DNA from: Microlunatus lacustris
Lineage (GTDB): Bacteria; Actinomycetota; Actinomycetes; Propionibacteriales; Propionibacteriaceae
Assembly: GCA_039527025.1 (NCBI GenBank)
Contig: BAAAJN010000008.1
Span: 214,467-278,466 of the forward strand
Reading direction: 5' to 3'
Length of the DNA: 64,000 nt
In this document: positions 50,664 through 58,888 of the stretch, piece after piece
How positions within the stretch are numbered: position 1 is the first letter of the stretch
Layout: each line of letters starts with the position of its first letter
Made by a program: the position numbers and the translations under genes
Notes under the pieces: model-generated
The model's input: only the letters and a program-made list of their open reading frames with translations
Database searches by the model: none
What the model was told of the DNA's origin: nothing

Positions 50664-51980
50664 ATGCCCCGACTGACCGTCCTCGGCGGCGGTGGCTTCC
50701 GCGTCCCGCTGGTCCACGGCGCCCTGCTCGCCGACCACGGCGAGCCGCGGATCGACGAGGTGGTGCTGCACGACGTCGACCAGACCCGGCTGGACGTCGT
50801 CGCCCGGGTGCTGGCCCAGCAGGCCGAGGGGGTGCCGGACGCCCCACGCGTCTCGACCAGCACCGTGCTGGAGCAGGCGCTGGAGGGCGCCGACGTCGTC
50901 TTCTCCGCCGTGCGGGTGGGCGGGCTGGCGGGCCGGTCGCGCGACGAGCACGTCGCGCTCGACCTCGGCGTGCTGGGGCAGGAGACGACGGGCCCGGGCG
51001 GGATCGCCTACGGCTGGCGGACCATCCCGGTGGCGCTGGAGGTCGCCCGCACCGTCAACCGGGTGGCGCCGGGGGCGCAGGTCATCAACTTCACCAACCC
51101 CGCCGGGATGATCACCGAGGCGATGGCGGCCGAGCTCGGCTCCCGCGTGGTCGGCATCTGCGACTCACCCGTCGCGCTGGCCCGCCGCGCTGCCCTCGCG
51201 CTCGGCCTGGACCCGGCGCGCACGCACGCCGACTACGCCGGGCTGAACCACCTGGGCTGGCTGCGCGCGCTGGTGCACGACGGCGTCGACGTGCTGCCCG
51301 CGCTGCTGGCCGACCCGGCGGCGCTGGCCACCATCGAGGAGGCCCGGCTGCTGGGCGCGGACTGGGTGTCCGCGCTGGGGGCGCTGCCGAACGAGTACCT
51401 GTACTACTACTACTTCACCCGGGACGCGGTGGCCGCGATCCGCGCGGAACCGCAGACCCGCGGCGACCAGCTGCTGAGCTCGCAGGCCCGCTTCTACACC
51501 GACGTCGCCGCCGAGCCGGAGCGGGCGCTGGAGCACTGGCGACGGGTCCGCCGCGAGCGCGACGCCAGCTACCTGGCCGAGGTCCGCGGCGACGGCGACG
51601 AGCGCTCCGAGGCCGACCTGGCCGGCGGTGGCTACGAGGGCGTGGCCCTGGCCTACATGGCCGCGGTGCTGCGCGGGGAGACGACGACGATGATCCTCGA
51701 CGTCCGCAACGGCTCGACCCTGCCGGGGCTGCCCGCCGACGCCGTCGTCGAGGTCCCGTGCCTGGTCGACGCCACCGGCGCCCGGCCGCTGGCCACCGCC
51801 CCGCTGACCGGGCACCAGCTGGGCCTGGTGCAGCAGGTCAAGGAGGTGGAGCAGCGCACCATCACGGCCGCCCGCGACCGCGACCCGGACGCCCTCGTCA
51901 CGGCCTTCGCCCTGCACCCGCTGGTCGACTCGGTCACCGTCGCCCGCCAGCTGGCCCGCGGCTACGGCATCACGGGCTGA
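50664..51980 (+). CDS. Glycoside hydrolase family 4 enzyme (6-phospho-beta-glucosidase-like), copy 2
   Basis: 438-aa GH4 protein. Rossmann start RLTVLGGGGFRVPLVHGALL, then INFTNPAGMITEAM, Mn ligands Cys166 (GICDSP) and His196 (AGLNHLGW), and NEYLYYYYFTRDAV. The GICDSP plus LNHLGW combination is the form found in 6-phospho-beta-glucosidases. ATG at 50664 has no ribosome site; CCGGTAGTCT just upstream may be a -10, so a leaderless message is possible. It is about 12 kb from the other GH4 and differs in family subtype. No PTS in view. Confidence 0.85.
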   Translation: MPRLTVLGGGGFRVPLVHGALLADHGEPRIDEVVLHDVDQTRLDVVARVLAQQAEGVPDAPRVSTSTVLEQALEGADVVFSAVRVGGLAGRSRDEHVALDLGVLGQETTGPGGIAYGWRTIPVALEVARTVNRVAPGAQVINFTNPAGMITEAMAAELGSRVVGICDSPVALARRAALALGLDPARTHADYAGLNHLGWLRALVHDGVDVLPALLADPAALATIEEARLLGADWVSALGALPNEYLYYYYFTRDAVAAIRAEPQTRGDQLLSSQARFYTDVAAEPERALEHWRRVRRERDASYLAEVRGDGDERSEADLAGGGYEGVALAYMAAVLRGETTTMILDVRNGSTLPGLPADAVVEVPCLVDATGARPLATAPLTGHQLGLVQQVKEVEQRTITAARDRDPDALVTAFALHPLVDSVTVARQLARGYGITG

Positions 51981-51988
51981 CGACCGCC

Positions 51989-52034
51989 CCCTGAGCCCGT
52001 CGAAGTGCCCCCGCTCCCTGAGCTCGTCGAAGGG
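51989..52034. repeat. Two diverged copies of the dispersed CCCTGAGCCTGTCGAAGG repeat
   Basis: CCCTGAGCCCGTCGAAG (51989-52005) and CCCTGAGCTCGTCGAAGGG (52016-52034) lie between the convergent GH4 and methyltransferase genes. They are related to the units of the 47614 tandem array. Confidence 0.75.
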
Positions 52035-52048
52035 CCGGGCGCCGACGC

Positions 52049-52859
52049 TCAGACCGCCCGCGCCAGCACCACGACCGGGGCGAGCGAACCGGCGCGGACG
52101 GCGGCGACGTCGTTCCGCAGCCGCTCGACGAAGCCCGGGCCGAAGACGGTCGCGGGGGTGAGCGCGGGTGGTCCGCTGCTCCCGGGAGCGCCCTCGGTGA
52201 CCGACGCTGTGCGGTCCTCGATCTCCTCGACCGTGAACCCGGCCGCCCGCAGCGCCACGGTCAGACCGTCGAGGTCGGTGAGGAAGGACGACGATGCGTC
52301 CTCGGCCCAGGGAAGGGGGTAGATCAGCGGTCCGTCACCTACGCGGACCTGCTCGAAGAGCCCGAACAGCCCGCCCTCGACCAGCACCCGCCGGACCTCG
52401 GCGAAGACGGCCGGTTTGTCAGGCAGGTTCATGCCGACGTGCAGCATCATCGCGCGGGCGGAGCGCCCGGTCTCCAGGTCCAGCTGGTCGGCTGAGCCCT
52501 CTCGGTGCTCCACCCGGTCGGCCAGGCCCACGCGCTCGGTGAGTACGCGGGCGGCCCGCACGAAGTCGGGGGAGAGGTCGAGGCTGACCACTGGGCAGCC
52601 CCAGTGGTGCGCCGCGGCCCCGCGCAGGGCCGCCCAGCCCGCCGCCCACGTCCAGCAGCGGCGTCGCGGGTCCGAGGTCCAGCCGCCCGATCAGGTGCGC
52701 GGTGGCCGAGGCGCCGCCCAGGTGCAGCTGGTCCACCGCGCCGAGGTCGCCGGGACGCAGGTGAGCGGGATCGGCGCCGCTCTCCTCGACCGCGGCCAGC
52801 ACCACCTCGGCCAGACCCGCGCGGCTGTAGTGGCTCCGCACCGTCTCCCGCAGGTCCAT
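52049..52859 (-). pseudogene. SAM-dependent methyltransferase, frameshifted
   Basis: Class I methyltransferase split over two frames. The first frame, from ATG 52859 (GGGGGTTGCC-ATG), has MDLRETVRSHYSRAGLAEVV, HLGGASATAHLIGRLDL and motif I PLLDVGGGLGGPARG. The protein then continues only in the next frame with AAHHWGCPVVSLDLSPDFV, ARAMMLHVGMNLPDKPAVFA and GGLFGLFEQVRVGDGPLIYP. The switch is at about 52616-52629 in a G/C-run (one extra base or two missing). The sequence to either side is well conserved, so a recent mutation or base-calling error is likely. Intact length would be about 270 aa. Confidence 0.7.
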
Positions 52860-52944
52860 GGCAACCCCCAGCGCTGAACCTAGACCCGCGGCCGCGCGTT
52901 GACCAGGTGTCCGGGGCGCGACGGCGAGCGGCTAGCGTCACCCC

Positions 52945-53850
52945 GTGGCCCGACCCCTCGCCGACCTGCCCCCGTTCGTCTACGGCACCACCCGCCTCGG
53001 ACACCCTGACGTCCCCCGCGCTTCTCAGCTCGCCATGGCCCGGACCGCGCTGGCGGAAAGGCTGTGGATGCACACCTCACGCCAGTACGACCACGCGCTG
53101 GAGGTGCTCGGCGAGGCGTTCGCCGAGGACCCCGACGCCATCCCGCCGCTCATCGTCAAGCTGGGCGGCGGGTCCGCAGACGACGTCCGCGGCGTCCTCA
53201 CCGAGAACCTCGCGCCGCTGGGGATCGGCTCGATCGCGCTGGGCCAGCTGAGCCCGGTCGGCCGGCTGGCCGAGGACCTCGTCACCGGCGACTCGGCGCT
53301 GGACGGCCTGCGGGCGCTGCGCGAGGAAGGACTGGTGGGCCGCTTCGTCCTCGAGATCTTCCCGTGGACCAGCGCGGCGCCGCTGGAGGCCCTCCGCGCC
53401 GGCCACCTCGACGGCCTGGTCGAGGGCGTCATCACCTATCTGAACCCGCTGCAGCGCTTCGCGGCCAACCCGCTGTGGGACGAGCTCCGCGAGCGCGGCA
53501 CCAGCATCATCTCCATGCGCACCGTCTGCGGCGCGCCGGTGCAGGTGCTCCGCGACGTGCCGGGCGCCGCCTGGAAGCCCTACCTCCAGGAGCGGGCCGC
53601 GGCCGTGGCGCCGGTCTTCGAGCGTTCCGGGGTGGCCAGCTGGCCCGAGTTCTGCTTCCGCTTCGTCCGCAGCTACCCGCAGGTGGTCACCACCGTCGGC
53701 TCCACCAGCCGCCCCGAGCACCTGGACGAGCTGGTGGCCGCCAGCCAGGGCAGCGGCGGGCTCGACGCCGACGTGCTGGCCGAGCTCGAGGACCTCCAGC
53801 GCCGCTGGTCCGACGAGGTCGACGCGCACGCCGAACCGTGGTCCATGTAG
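52945..53850 (+). CDS. Aldo/keto reductase-like protein lacking the catalytic Asp
   Basis: 301-aa (alpha/beta)8 protein of the aldo/keto reductase superfamily (FVYGTTRLGHPDVP start; LREEGLVGRFVLEIFPWTSA; QVVTTVGSTSRPEHLDEL). Tyr48 (SRQYDHALEVLG) and Lys72 (LIVKLGG) of the AKR tetrad can be placed. The usual Asp five residues before the Tyr (DTA..YG) is replaced (WMHTSRQY), so activity may differ. GTG at 52945. It is divergent from the broken methyltransferase gene and followed 96 bp later by GH127, so it probably belongs to the sugar locus. Confidence 0.7.
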   Translation: MARPLADLPPFVYGTTRLGHPDVPRASQLAMARTALAERLWMHTSRQYDHALEVLGEAFAEDPDAIPPLIVKLGGGSADDVRGVLTENLAPLGIGSIALGQLSPVGRLAEDLVTGDSALDGLRALREEGLVGRFVLEIFPWTSAAPLEALRAGHLDGLVEGVITYLNPLQRFAANPLWDELRERGTSIISMRTVCGAPVQVLRDVPGAAWKPYLQERAAAVAPVFERSGVASWPEFCFRFVRSYPQVVTTVGSTSRPEHLDELVAASQGSGGLDADVLAELEDLQRRWSDEVDAHAEPWSM

Positions 53851-53946
53851 CCGGTCGCCGGCCGGTCGGAACTGAGATCGGCTGGAACCGGCCCCGGTGC
53901 TGACCACTCGGCGCCGGACCGCCCGCCCGCCCACGAGAGGACCCCG

Positions 53947-55887
53947 ATGACCGCCACCGGTCGCCGCACCGCAGGCCCGATCCGCCTCACCGACGCCAGC
54001 ACCGTGGCCCTGCGTCCCGCCCTCGAGGGCCGCATCACCGGCGGCCTCTGGGCCGGCCGCCGCCAGGTCAACCGCGACGTCTGCGTCCCCCAGGGCTGGG
54101 ACCGGCTGCACGAGGCCGGGAACTTCCACAACCTGGAGCTGGCGGCGGCCCGGGTGAGCGGGGAGTACGTCAACGACCTGCCCTTCCTGGACTCCGACCT
54201 CTACAAGTGGCTGGAGGCCGTGGCCTGGACCCTCGACGACCCCGACCTGGCCTCGGCGCCGGCGGAGGAGCTGCTCAGCCGGGTGGCGGAGAGCGCCGAG
54301 CTGCTCACCGCGGTGCAGCAGGAGGACGGCTACCTCAACTCGCACTTCCAGGTGCGCTTCCCGGGCGAGCGGTTCGTCCAGCTGCCCTGGGGTCACGAGC
54401 TCTACTGCGCCGGCCACCTCGTCCAGGCCGCGGTGGCCCTGCACCGCAGCAGCGGCGACGAGGGTCTGCTGACCACCGCCCGCCGGGTGGCCGACCTCGC
54501 CGTCCAGGCTTTCGGCACCGGCCCCGGGCAGGTGGACGGCGTCTGCGGGCACCCGGAGATCGAGACCGCCCTGGTGGAGCTGTACCGGGAGACCGGCGAG
54601 CGCAGCTACCTCGACCTGGCCGTCTACTTCGTCGACCGGCGCGGCCACGGGCTGCTCGGCGCCGACAAGTTCGGCCGTCACTACTGGCAGGACCACGTGC
54701 CGGTCCGTGAGGCGCAGACCGCCGAGGGCCACGCCGTCCGCCAGCTCTACCTGCTGGCGGGGGTGGCCGACGTCTACGTCGAGACCGGTGACGCCACCCT
54801 GCTGACCGCCCTCGAGCGGCTGTGGACCGAGATGGTGGCGACCAAGACCTACCTCACCGGCGGGGTCGGCGCGCACCACCGGGACGAGGCCTTCGGCGAC
54901 CCCTACGAGCTGCCGAACGAGCGCAGCTACTGCGAGACCTGCGCCGCCATCGCCTCGGTCCAGCTCAGCTGGCGGATGCTGATGATCACCGGGGAGGCCA
55001 AGTACGCCGACCTGCTGGAGCGCACGCTCTACAACGGCTTCCTGGCCGGGTTGTCGCTGGACGGCGAGCGCTACATCTACGCCAACCCGCTGCAGGTCCG
55101 TGACGGCCATGTGTCCAGCGGGGACGACGGCGACTACGTCCGGGTGCCCTGGTTCCGCTGCGCCTGCTGCCCCCCGAACGTGATGCGGCTGCTCGCCTCG
55201 CTGGAGCACTACGTGCTGCTCTCCGACGAGCGGTCGCTGGCCCTGCACCAGTACATGACCGGCACCTTCGCCGCCGAGGTCGCCGGCGGCGAGGCCCGGG
55301 TCGCCGTGACCACCGACTACCCCTGGGACGGCGCCGTCTCGGTCCGAGTCGAGGACGGGCCAGACACCTCGTGGACGTTGGCGCTGCGGGTACCCGGTTG
55401 GGCCGAGGGGGCCACCCTGGCCGTCAACGGGGACGCGGTCGAGGGCGCCGCCGCCGACGGCTGGTGGCGGGTCGAGCGTCCCTGGACGGCGGGGGACGAG
55501 GTGGTGCTGCAGCTGCCGCTGGAGCCGCGGCTGACCGCCGCCGACCCGCGGCTGGACGTGGACCGCGGCTGCGTCGCGGTGGAACGCGGTCCGCTCGTCT
55601 ACTGCCTCGAAGGCGTCGACCACGACGGACGCCGGCTGGACGACCTCGTGCTGGCCACCGACCAGCCGCTGGAGACCGCGGCCGAGGACGCCGAGCTCGG
55701 CCCGGTGGTGCTGGTCCGGGCCACCGGTGCCGTCCGCGGCCGGCCGGCGGCGAGCTGGTGGCCCTACGGCAGCGCGGCCGCGGCGGCGGCGTCGACGCAG
55801 GAGCAGGTGCCGATCACCGCCGTGCCCTACTTCGCCTGGGGCAACCGGGCCGAGGGGGCCATGCGGGTGTGGGTGCCGACGACCTGA
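53947..55887 (+). CDS. Glycoside hydrolase family 127 (beta-L-arabinofuranosidase-like)
   Basis: 646-aa GH127 (DUF1680) enzyme with an (alpha/alpha)6 barrel and C-terminal beta domains. The zinc/nucleophile centre known from Bifidobacterium HypBA1 is complete: Glu330 and Cys332 (SYCETCAAI), Cys407-Cys408 (FRCACCPPNVMRLL, nucleophile Cys) and acid/base-position Glu314 (HHRDEAFGD). Expected to release beta-L-arabinofuranose or a related furanose from plant glycans. It has no signal peptide, so it acts on imported oligosaccharide. ATG at 53947 with GAGAGGACCCCG. The neighbouring apionate-type module raises the possibility of a furanosidase for apiosides. Confidence 0.9.
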   Translation: MTATGRRTAGPIRLTDASTVALRPALEGRITGGLWAGRRQVNRDVCVPQGWDRLHEAGNFHNLELAAARVSGEYVNDLPFLDSDLYKWLEAVAWTLDDPDLASAPAEELLSRVAESAELLTAVQQEDGYLNSHFQVRFPGERFVQLPWGHELYCAGHLVQAAVALHRSSGDEGLLTTARRVADLAVQAFGTGPGQVDGVCGHPEIETALVELYRETGERSYLDLAVYFVDRRGHGLLGADKFGRHYWQDHVPVREAQTAEGHAVRQLYLLAGVADVYVETGDATLLTALERLWTEMVATKTYLTGGVGAHHRDEAFGDPYELPNERSYCETCAAIASVQLSWRMLMITGEAKYADLLERTLYNGFLAGLSLDGERYIYANPLQVRDGHVSSGDDGDYVRVPWFRCACCPPNVMRLLASLEHYVLLSDERSLALHQYMTGTFAAEVAGGEARVAVTTDYPWDGAVSVRVEDGPDTSWTLALRVPGWAEGATLAVNGDAVEGAAADGWWRVERPWTAGDEVVLQLPLEPRLTAADPRLDVDRGCVAVERGPLVYCLEGVDHDGRRLDDLVLATDQPLETAAEDAELGPVVLVRATGAVRGRPAASWWPYGSAAAAAASTQEQVPITAVPYFAWGNRAEGAMRVWVPTT

Positions 55888-55969
55888 GGTGCGCCGTCCG
55901 CCGCCCCGGCCGGGGCTGGTTACGCTCCCGGGGCGGCGGAACCGTCGCCCCACCCGGACCGGAGGAATC

Positions 55970-57004
55970 GTGACCAGCACCCCGACCAGCCGCATGCGGC
56001 GCGTCGTCGTCAGCCCCGACCGCATCGACGTCGTCGAGGCCGACGTGCCGTCGCCGGGCGAGGGCGAGGCCCTGGTGCAGACGGTGCTGGCCGGGGTCTG
56101 CGGGACCGACACCCATGCGGCGGCCGGCCACCACCCGTTCGTCTCGCTGCCGTACCGGCCCGGCCACGAGGTGGTCGGGGTGGTCCGCGCCGTCGGTGCC
56201 GGGGTGGACGGCGTGCAGCCCGGGGACCGGGTGACCGTCGAGCCGACCCTGCCGTGCTGGGACTGCAAGATGTGCCGGACCGACCGCAGCAACCTCTGCG
56301 AGAACCTGCGGTTCTTCGGCTGCGGGTGGGAGCAGGGCGGGATGGCGGACTACTTCACCCTGCCGGCGAACCGGCTGCACCCCGTCCCCGACGAGGTCAG
56401 CGACCTGGACGCCACGCTCATCGAGCCGCTCTCCACCCCCGTGCACGCCGTCGGGCTGGCCGGTGACCTGACCGGGTCCGCCGTCGCGATCATCGGCTGC
56501 GGGACCATCGGACTGCTCATGCTGGCCGCCGTCCGCCGGGCGGGCGCGCGAGCCGTGGTGATGACCGACCCGCTGGCGGCCAAGCGTGAGCTCGCGCTGC
56601 GCTCCGGTGCGGATGCCGTGGTCGACGCCGCCGCGCCGGACGCCGTCGGCCAGGTGCGGGCGGCGCTGGGGGAGTCGGCCGACGCCGTCTTCGACTGCGT
56701 GGCCAGCCGGTCCACCGTCCCGCAGGCCGTCGCGATGGCGCTCAAGGCCGGCACCGTGGTGGTCGTCGGGGTGCCGAGCGGGGGGATCGAGCTCCCGCTG
56801 GCCCTGATCCAGGACCAGCAGGTGCGGGTCCAGGGCAGCGCCACCTACCTGCCCGAGGACATCGCGGTGGCCACGGCGATGGTGGCCGCCGGCGAGGTCC
56901 GGGCCGCCGACCTGGTGACGGCGCAGTTCCCCTTCGCCGAGGTCGCCGCGGCCTTCGCCGCCTCGGCGTCCGGGGCGCACGTCAAGGTCGTGCTGACCGC
57001 CTGA
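55970..57004 (+). CDS. Zinc-dependent medium-chain dehydrogenase (sugar/polyol type)
   Basis: 344-aa MDR enzyme. Catalytic zinc ligands are Cys44 (GVCGTDTH) and His66-Glu67 (GHEVVGVV). The structural zinc loop EPTLPCWDCKMCRTDRSNLC supplies Cys96, 99, 102 and 110. Rossmann motif VAIIGCGTIGLLMLAAVRRAG. The layout is that of sorbitol/threonine dehydrogenases. In this locus it could oxidise a pentose or polyol, for example an aldose to its lactone. GTG at 55970 has the ideal GGAGGAATC. It converges on the lactonase-like gene with 15 bp between. Confidence 0.85.
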   Translation: MTSTPTSRMRRVVVSPDRIDVVEADVPSPGEGEALVQTVLAGVCGTDTHAAAGHHPFVSLPYRPGHEVVGVVRAVGAGVDGVQPGDRVTVEPTLPCWDCKMCRTDRSNLCENLRFFGCGWEQGGMADYFTLPANRLHPVPDEVSDLDATLIEPLSTPVHAVGLAGDLTGSAVAIIGCGTIGLLMLAAVRRAGARAVVMTDPLAAKRELALRSGADAVVDAAAPDAVGQVRAALGESADAVFDCVASRSTVPQAVAMALKAGTVVVVGVPSGGIELPLALIQDQQVRVQGSATYLPEDIAVATAMVAAGEVRAADLVTAQFPFAEVAAAFAASASGAHVKVVLTA

Positions 57005-57019
57005 CCGTCGCGGCGGTGC

Positions 57020-58888
57020 TCAGCCCAGTCGGACCTCGGCGGTGCCCCAGGCCGCGAGCTCGGCCGACGCGGACCCGCCCTGGACGGACCTGAGGGGGAC
57101 GGTCCGCGGCTGCGCCGTGAGGTTGGCCAGCAGGACCACGGTGCCGCGGGTGTCCTGCACGGCCAGCGCGGCGAGCCCCGCCGGGACGTCGGCGTCCAGC
57201 CGCGACCGCCCCCGCAGGGCGGTCACCCGGGCCAGCACGGCCGCCACCGGGCGTGCCCGGCCGTCGTCGTCGACCAGCCCGCGGGGTCCGGTCGTCTCGA
57301 AGTACGTCAGACCCGCGACGCCCGGCACGGCCAGCGCGGCCACGCTGGCCAGGGACCAGGCCGCGGCCAGCGCGGTGTCCAGCAGGGGGTCGACGGCGCG
57401 GGCGGCCTCGGTCGCCGGGTCGGGGCGAGGGCCGGTGGACACCGCGTTGAACCGCCGGGCCAGGGTGACTGGTCCGACGTGCAGCGGCCGTCCCGCCGCG
57501 ATCCGGACGGCGTTCTCCACCACCGTGCGCTGCACGGCGAGGCTGTCGAGGACGTGCGGCACTTCGGTGGCGTGCATCTGCGGGGTCAGGCTGAAGGTGA
57601 GCGCTCCGGCGTCCGCCGGCAGGTCGCCCTGGCGGCGGTTGAGCTCGGTGAAGTGGGCGCGGGTGCCGCCGAGCAGGGTGGCGCCCACGCCCTGCCGGGC
57701 GGCCTCGTCCCGCAGCGCGGCCCAGAGCGGTCCGGTGCTGAGGTGGCCGTCGGGGTCGAAGGCGGCCAGCCGTCGCACCGGGCGCCCGGCCAGCGCCTGG
57801 ACCGTCCGCCGCAGGACCTCGGGGTCGGCGGCGACGAGCCGCACGTCCAGCCCGGCGCCGAGAGCCGCGGCCTGCCGACCGGCCTCGTCCAGCAGCGCCG
57901 GCCAGTGGTCCTCGGGCCCGGTCAGCTCGACCAGCACGGCGTCGACGCCCGCCAGCTCGAGGGGGTCGGTCGGGGGTGGGAAGAGGGCGGCGCCCAGGCT
58001 CAGCGGAGGCACCGTGCCGCCCGTCGGACCGCCGACCCTGATCACGTCGGTCGCGGTGGCGGACGTCGTCGCAGCCCGCCCGGCGACCGCCAGGCGCACC
58101 GTCTGCGCCACCCGGTCGCCGACCGCGAGCGGCACGGGGAAGGGCAGCGACAGCGGCGTCGAGTAGGTCTTGAACGAGGCGTCGGTCCAGTTCCGCTGGT
58201 CCTCGGTCTCGAAGACGTCGCCCGCCAGGTCCAGCCGGGCGGTCAAGCCGCCCACGGTCCAGGCGAAGCCGGCCACGTCCAGGAACGGCTGGTGCGGGCT
58301 GATGGCCTCCGGCCAGCGTGCCTCCTCGACCCGTCCGTCGGTGTGCCGCACCGAGACGGCCGATCCGGCGCAGGCGGCCGGGTGCAGCACGACGAGTCCC
58401 ACCCGGTTCCGCGCGAAGGCCGACGCGGCTTCGCCGGCGAAGTCCACCACCAGGGACTCCTCATCGAGGGTGAGGGTCAGCTCTCCCGCGTAGTCGAGGC
58501 CCTCGGCCTCGAAGCGCAGCGACCGCCGCAGCACCAGGCGACCCGAGCCGCCCCCGTTCCCCGGGCCGCCCCCGCTCCCGCTCCCCGAGCCGCCCCCGCT
58601 CCCCGAGCCGCCCCCGCTCCCGCTCCCCGAGCCGCCCCCGCTCCCCGGGCCGCCCCCGCTCCCCGAGCCTGTCGAGGGACCCGCCGACGACACCACCCGC
58701 ACCGGCACGGTGTTCCAGTCCGCGTCCCGGACCACCGGGCGCACCGCCCGCAGCAGCAGCTGCCCGTCGAAGCAGACGTCGGCGACCTCGTCACCGCGGA
58801 CCTGCAGGCTCCAGCGACCGTGCCGCAGGTCGGTCGTCGGCCTCCCGCTGCGAGCCTCCACCACGTCGACCGTGCCGTCCTCGCTCAC
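57020..58888 (-). CDS. apnL: D-apionate lactonase-like protein with Gly/Ser linker
   Basis: 622-aa protein resembling D-apionate lactonase (ApnL). The hallmark central block SFSLTPQMHATEVPHVLDSL (about 430-450) is followed by AAGRPLHVGPVTLARRFNA, then ALAAAWSLASVAALAVPGVA and GLTYFETTGPRGL. ApnL opens D-apionolactone to D-apionate in D-apiose breakdown. It has an odd Gly/Ser/Pro insertion at about residues 69-115 encoded by repeat DNA (58544-58682), beginning PSTGSGSGGG. The GTG at 58888 overlaps the FadR stop (GTGA), so regulator and lactonase are translationally coupled. Assignment is from family recall; an uncharacterised TIM-barrel glycosidase-like protein is the alternative. Confidence 0.6.
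   Translation of the reverse strand: MSEDGTVDVVEARSGRPTTDLRHGRWSLQVRGDEVADVCFDGQLLLRAVRPVVRDADWNTVPVRVVSSAGPSTGSGSGGGPGSGGGSGSGSGGGSGSGGGSGSGSGGGPGNGGGSGRLVLRRSLRFEAEGLDYAGELTLTLDEESLVVDFAGEAASAFARNRVGLVVLHPAACAGSAVSVRHTDGRVEEARWPEAISPHQPFLDVAGFAWTVGGLTARLDLAGDVFETEDQRNWTDASFKTYSTPLSLPFPVPLAVGDRVAQTVRLAVAGRAATTSATATDVIRVGGPTGGTVPPLSLGAALFPPPTDPLELAGVDAVLVELTGPEDHWPALLDEAGRQAAALGAGLDVRLVAADPEVLRRTVQALAGRPVRRLAAFDPDGHLSTGPLWAALRDEAARQGVGATLLGGTRAHFTELNRRQGDLPADAGALTFSLTPQMHATEVPHVLDSLAVQRTVVENAVRIAAGRPLHVGPVTLARRFNAVSTGPRPDPATEAARAVDPLLDTALAAAWSLASVAALAVPGVAGLTYFETTGPRGLVDDDGRARPVAAVLARVTALRGRSRLDADVPAGLAALAVQDTRGTVVLLANLTAQPRTVPLRSVQGGSASAELAAWGTAEVRLG
58544..58682. repeat. Coding Gly/Ser repeat tract ending in a dispersed-repeat copy
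   Basis: About 125 bp of 12- and 18-bp units of the form GCCGCCCCCGCTCCCCGA, ending in GAGCCTGTCGAGGGAC, a copy of the dispersed CCTGAGCCTGTCGAAGG family. Read on the minus strand it encodes the in-frame GSGSGGG-type linker of the lactonase-like protein. Repeat and reading frame are both directly visible. Confidence 0.85.

Noticed and set aside
53077..56292. A 1071-codon minus-strand open frame
   Set aside because: Antisense to the AKR-like, GH127 and MDR genes, which have clear catalytic motifs; its composition is shadow-like.
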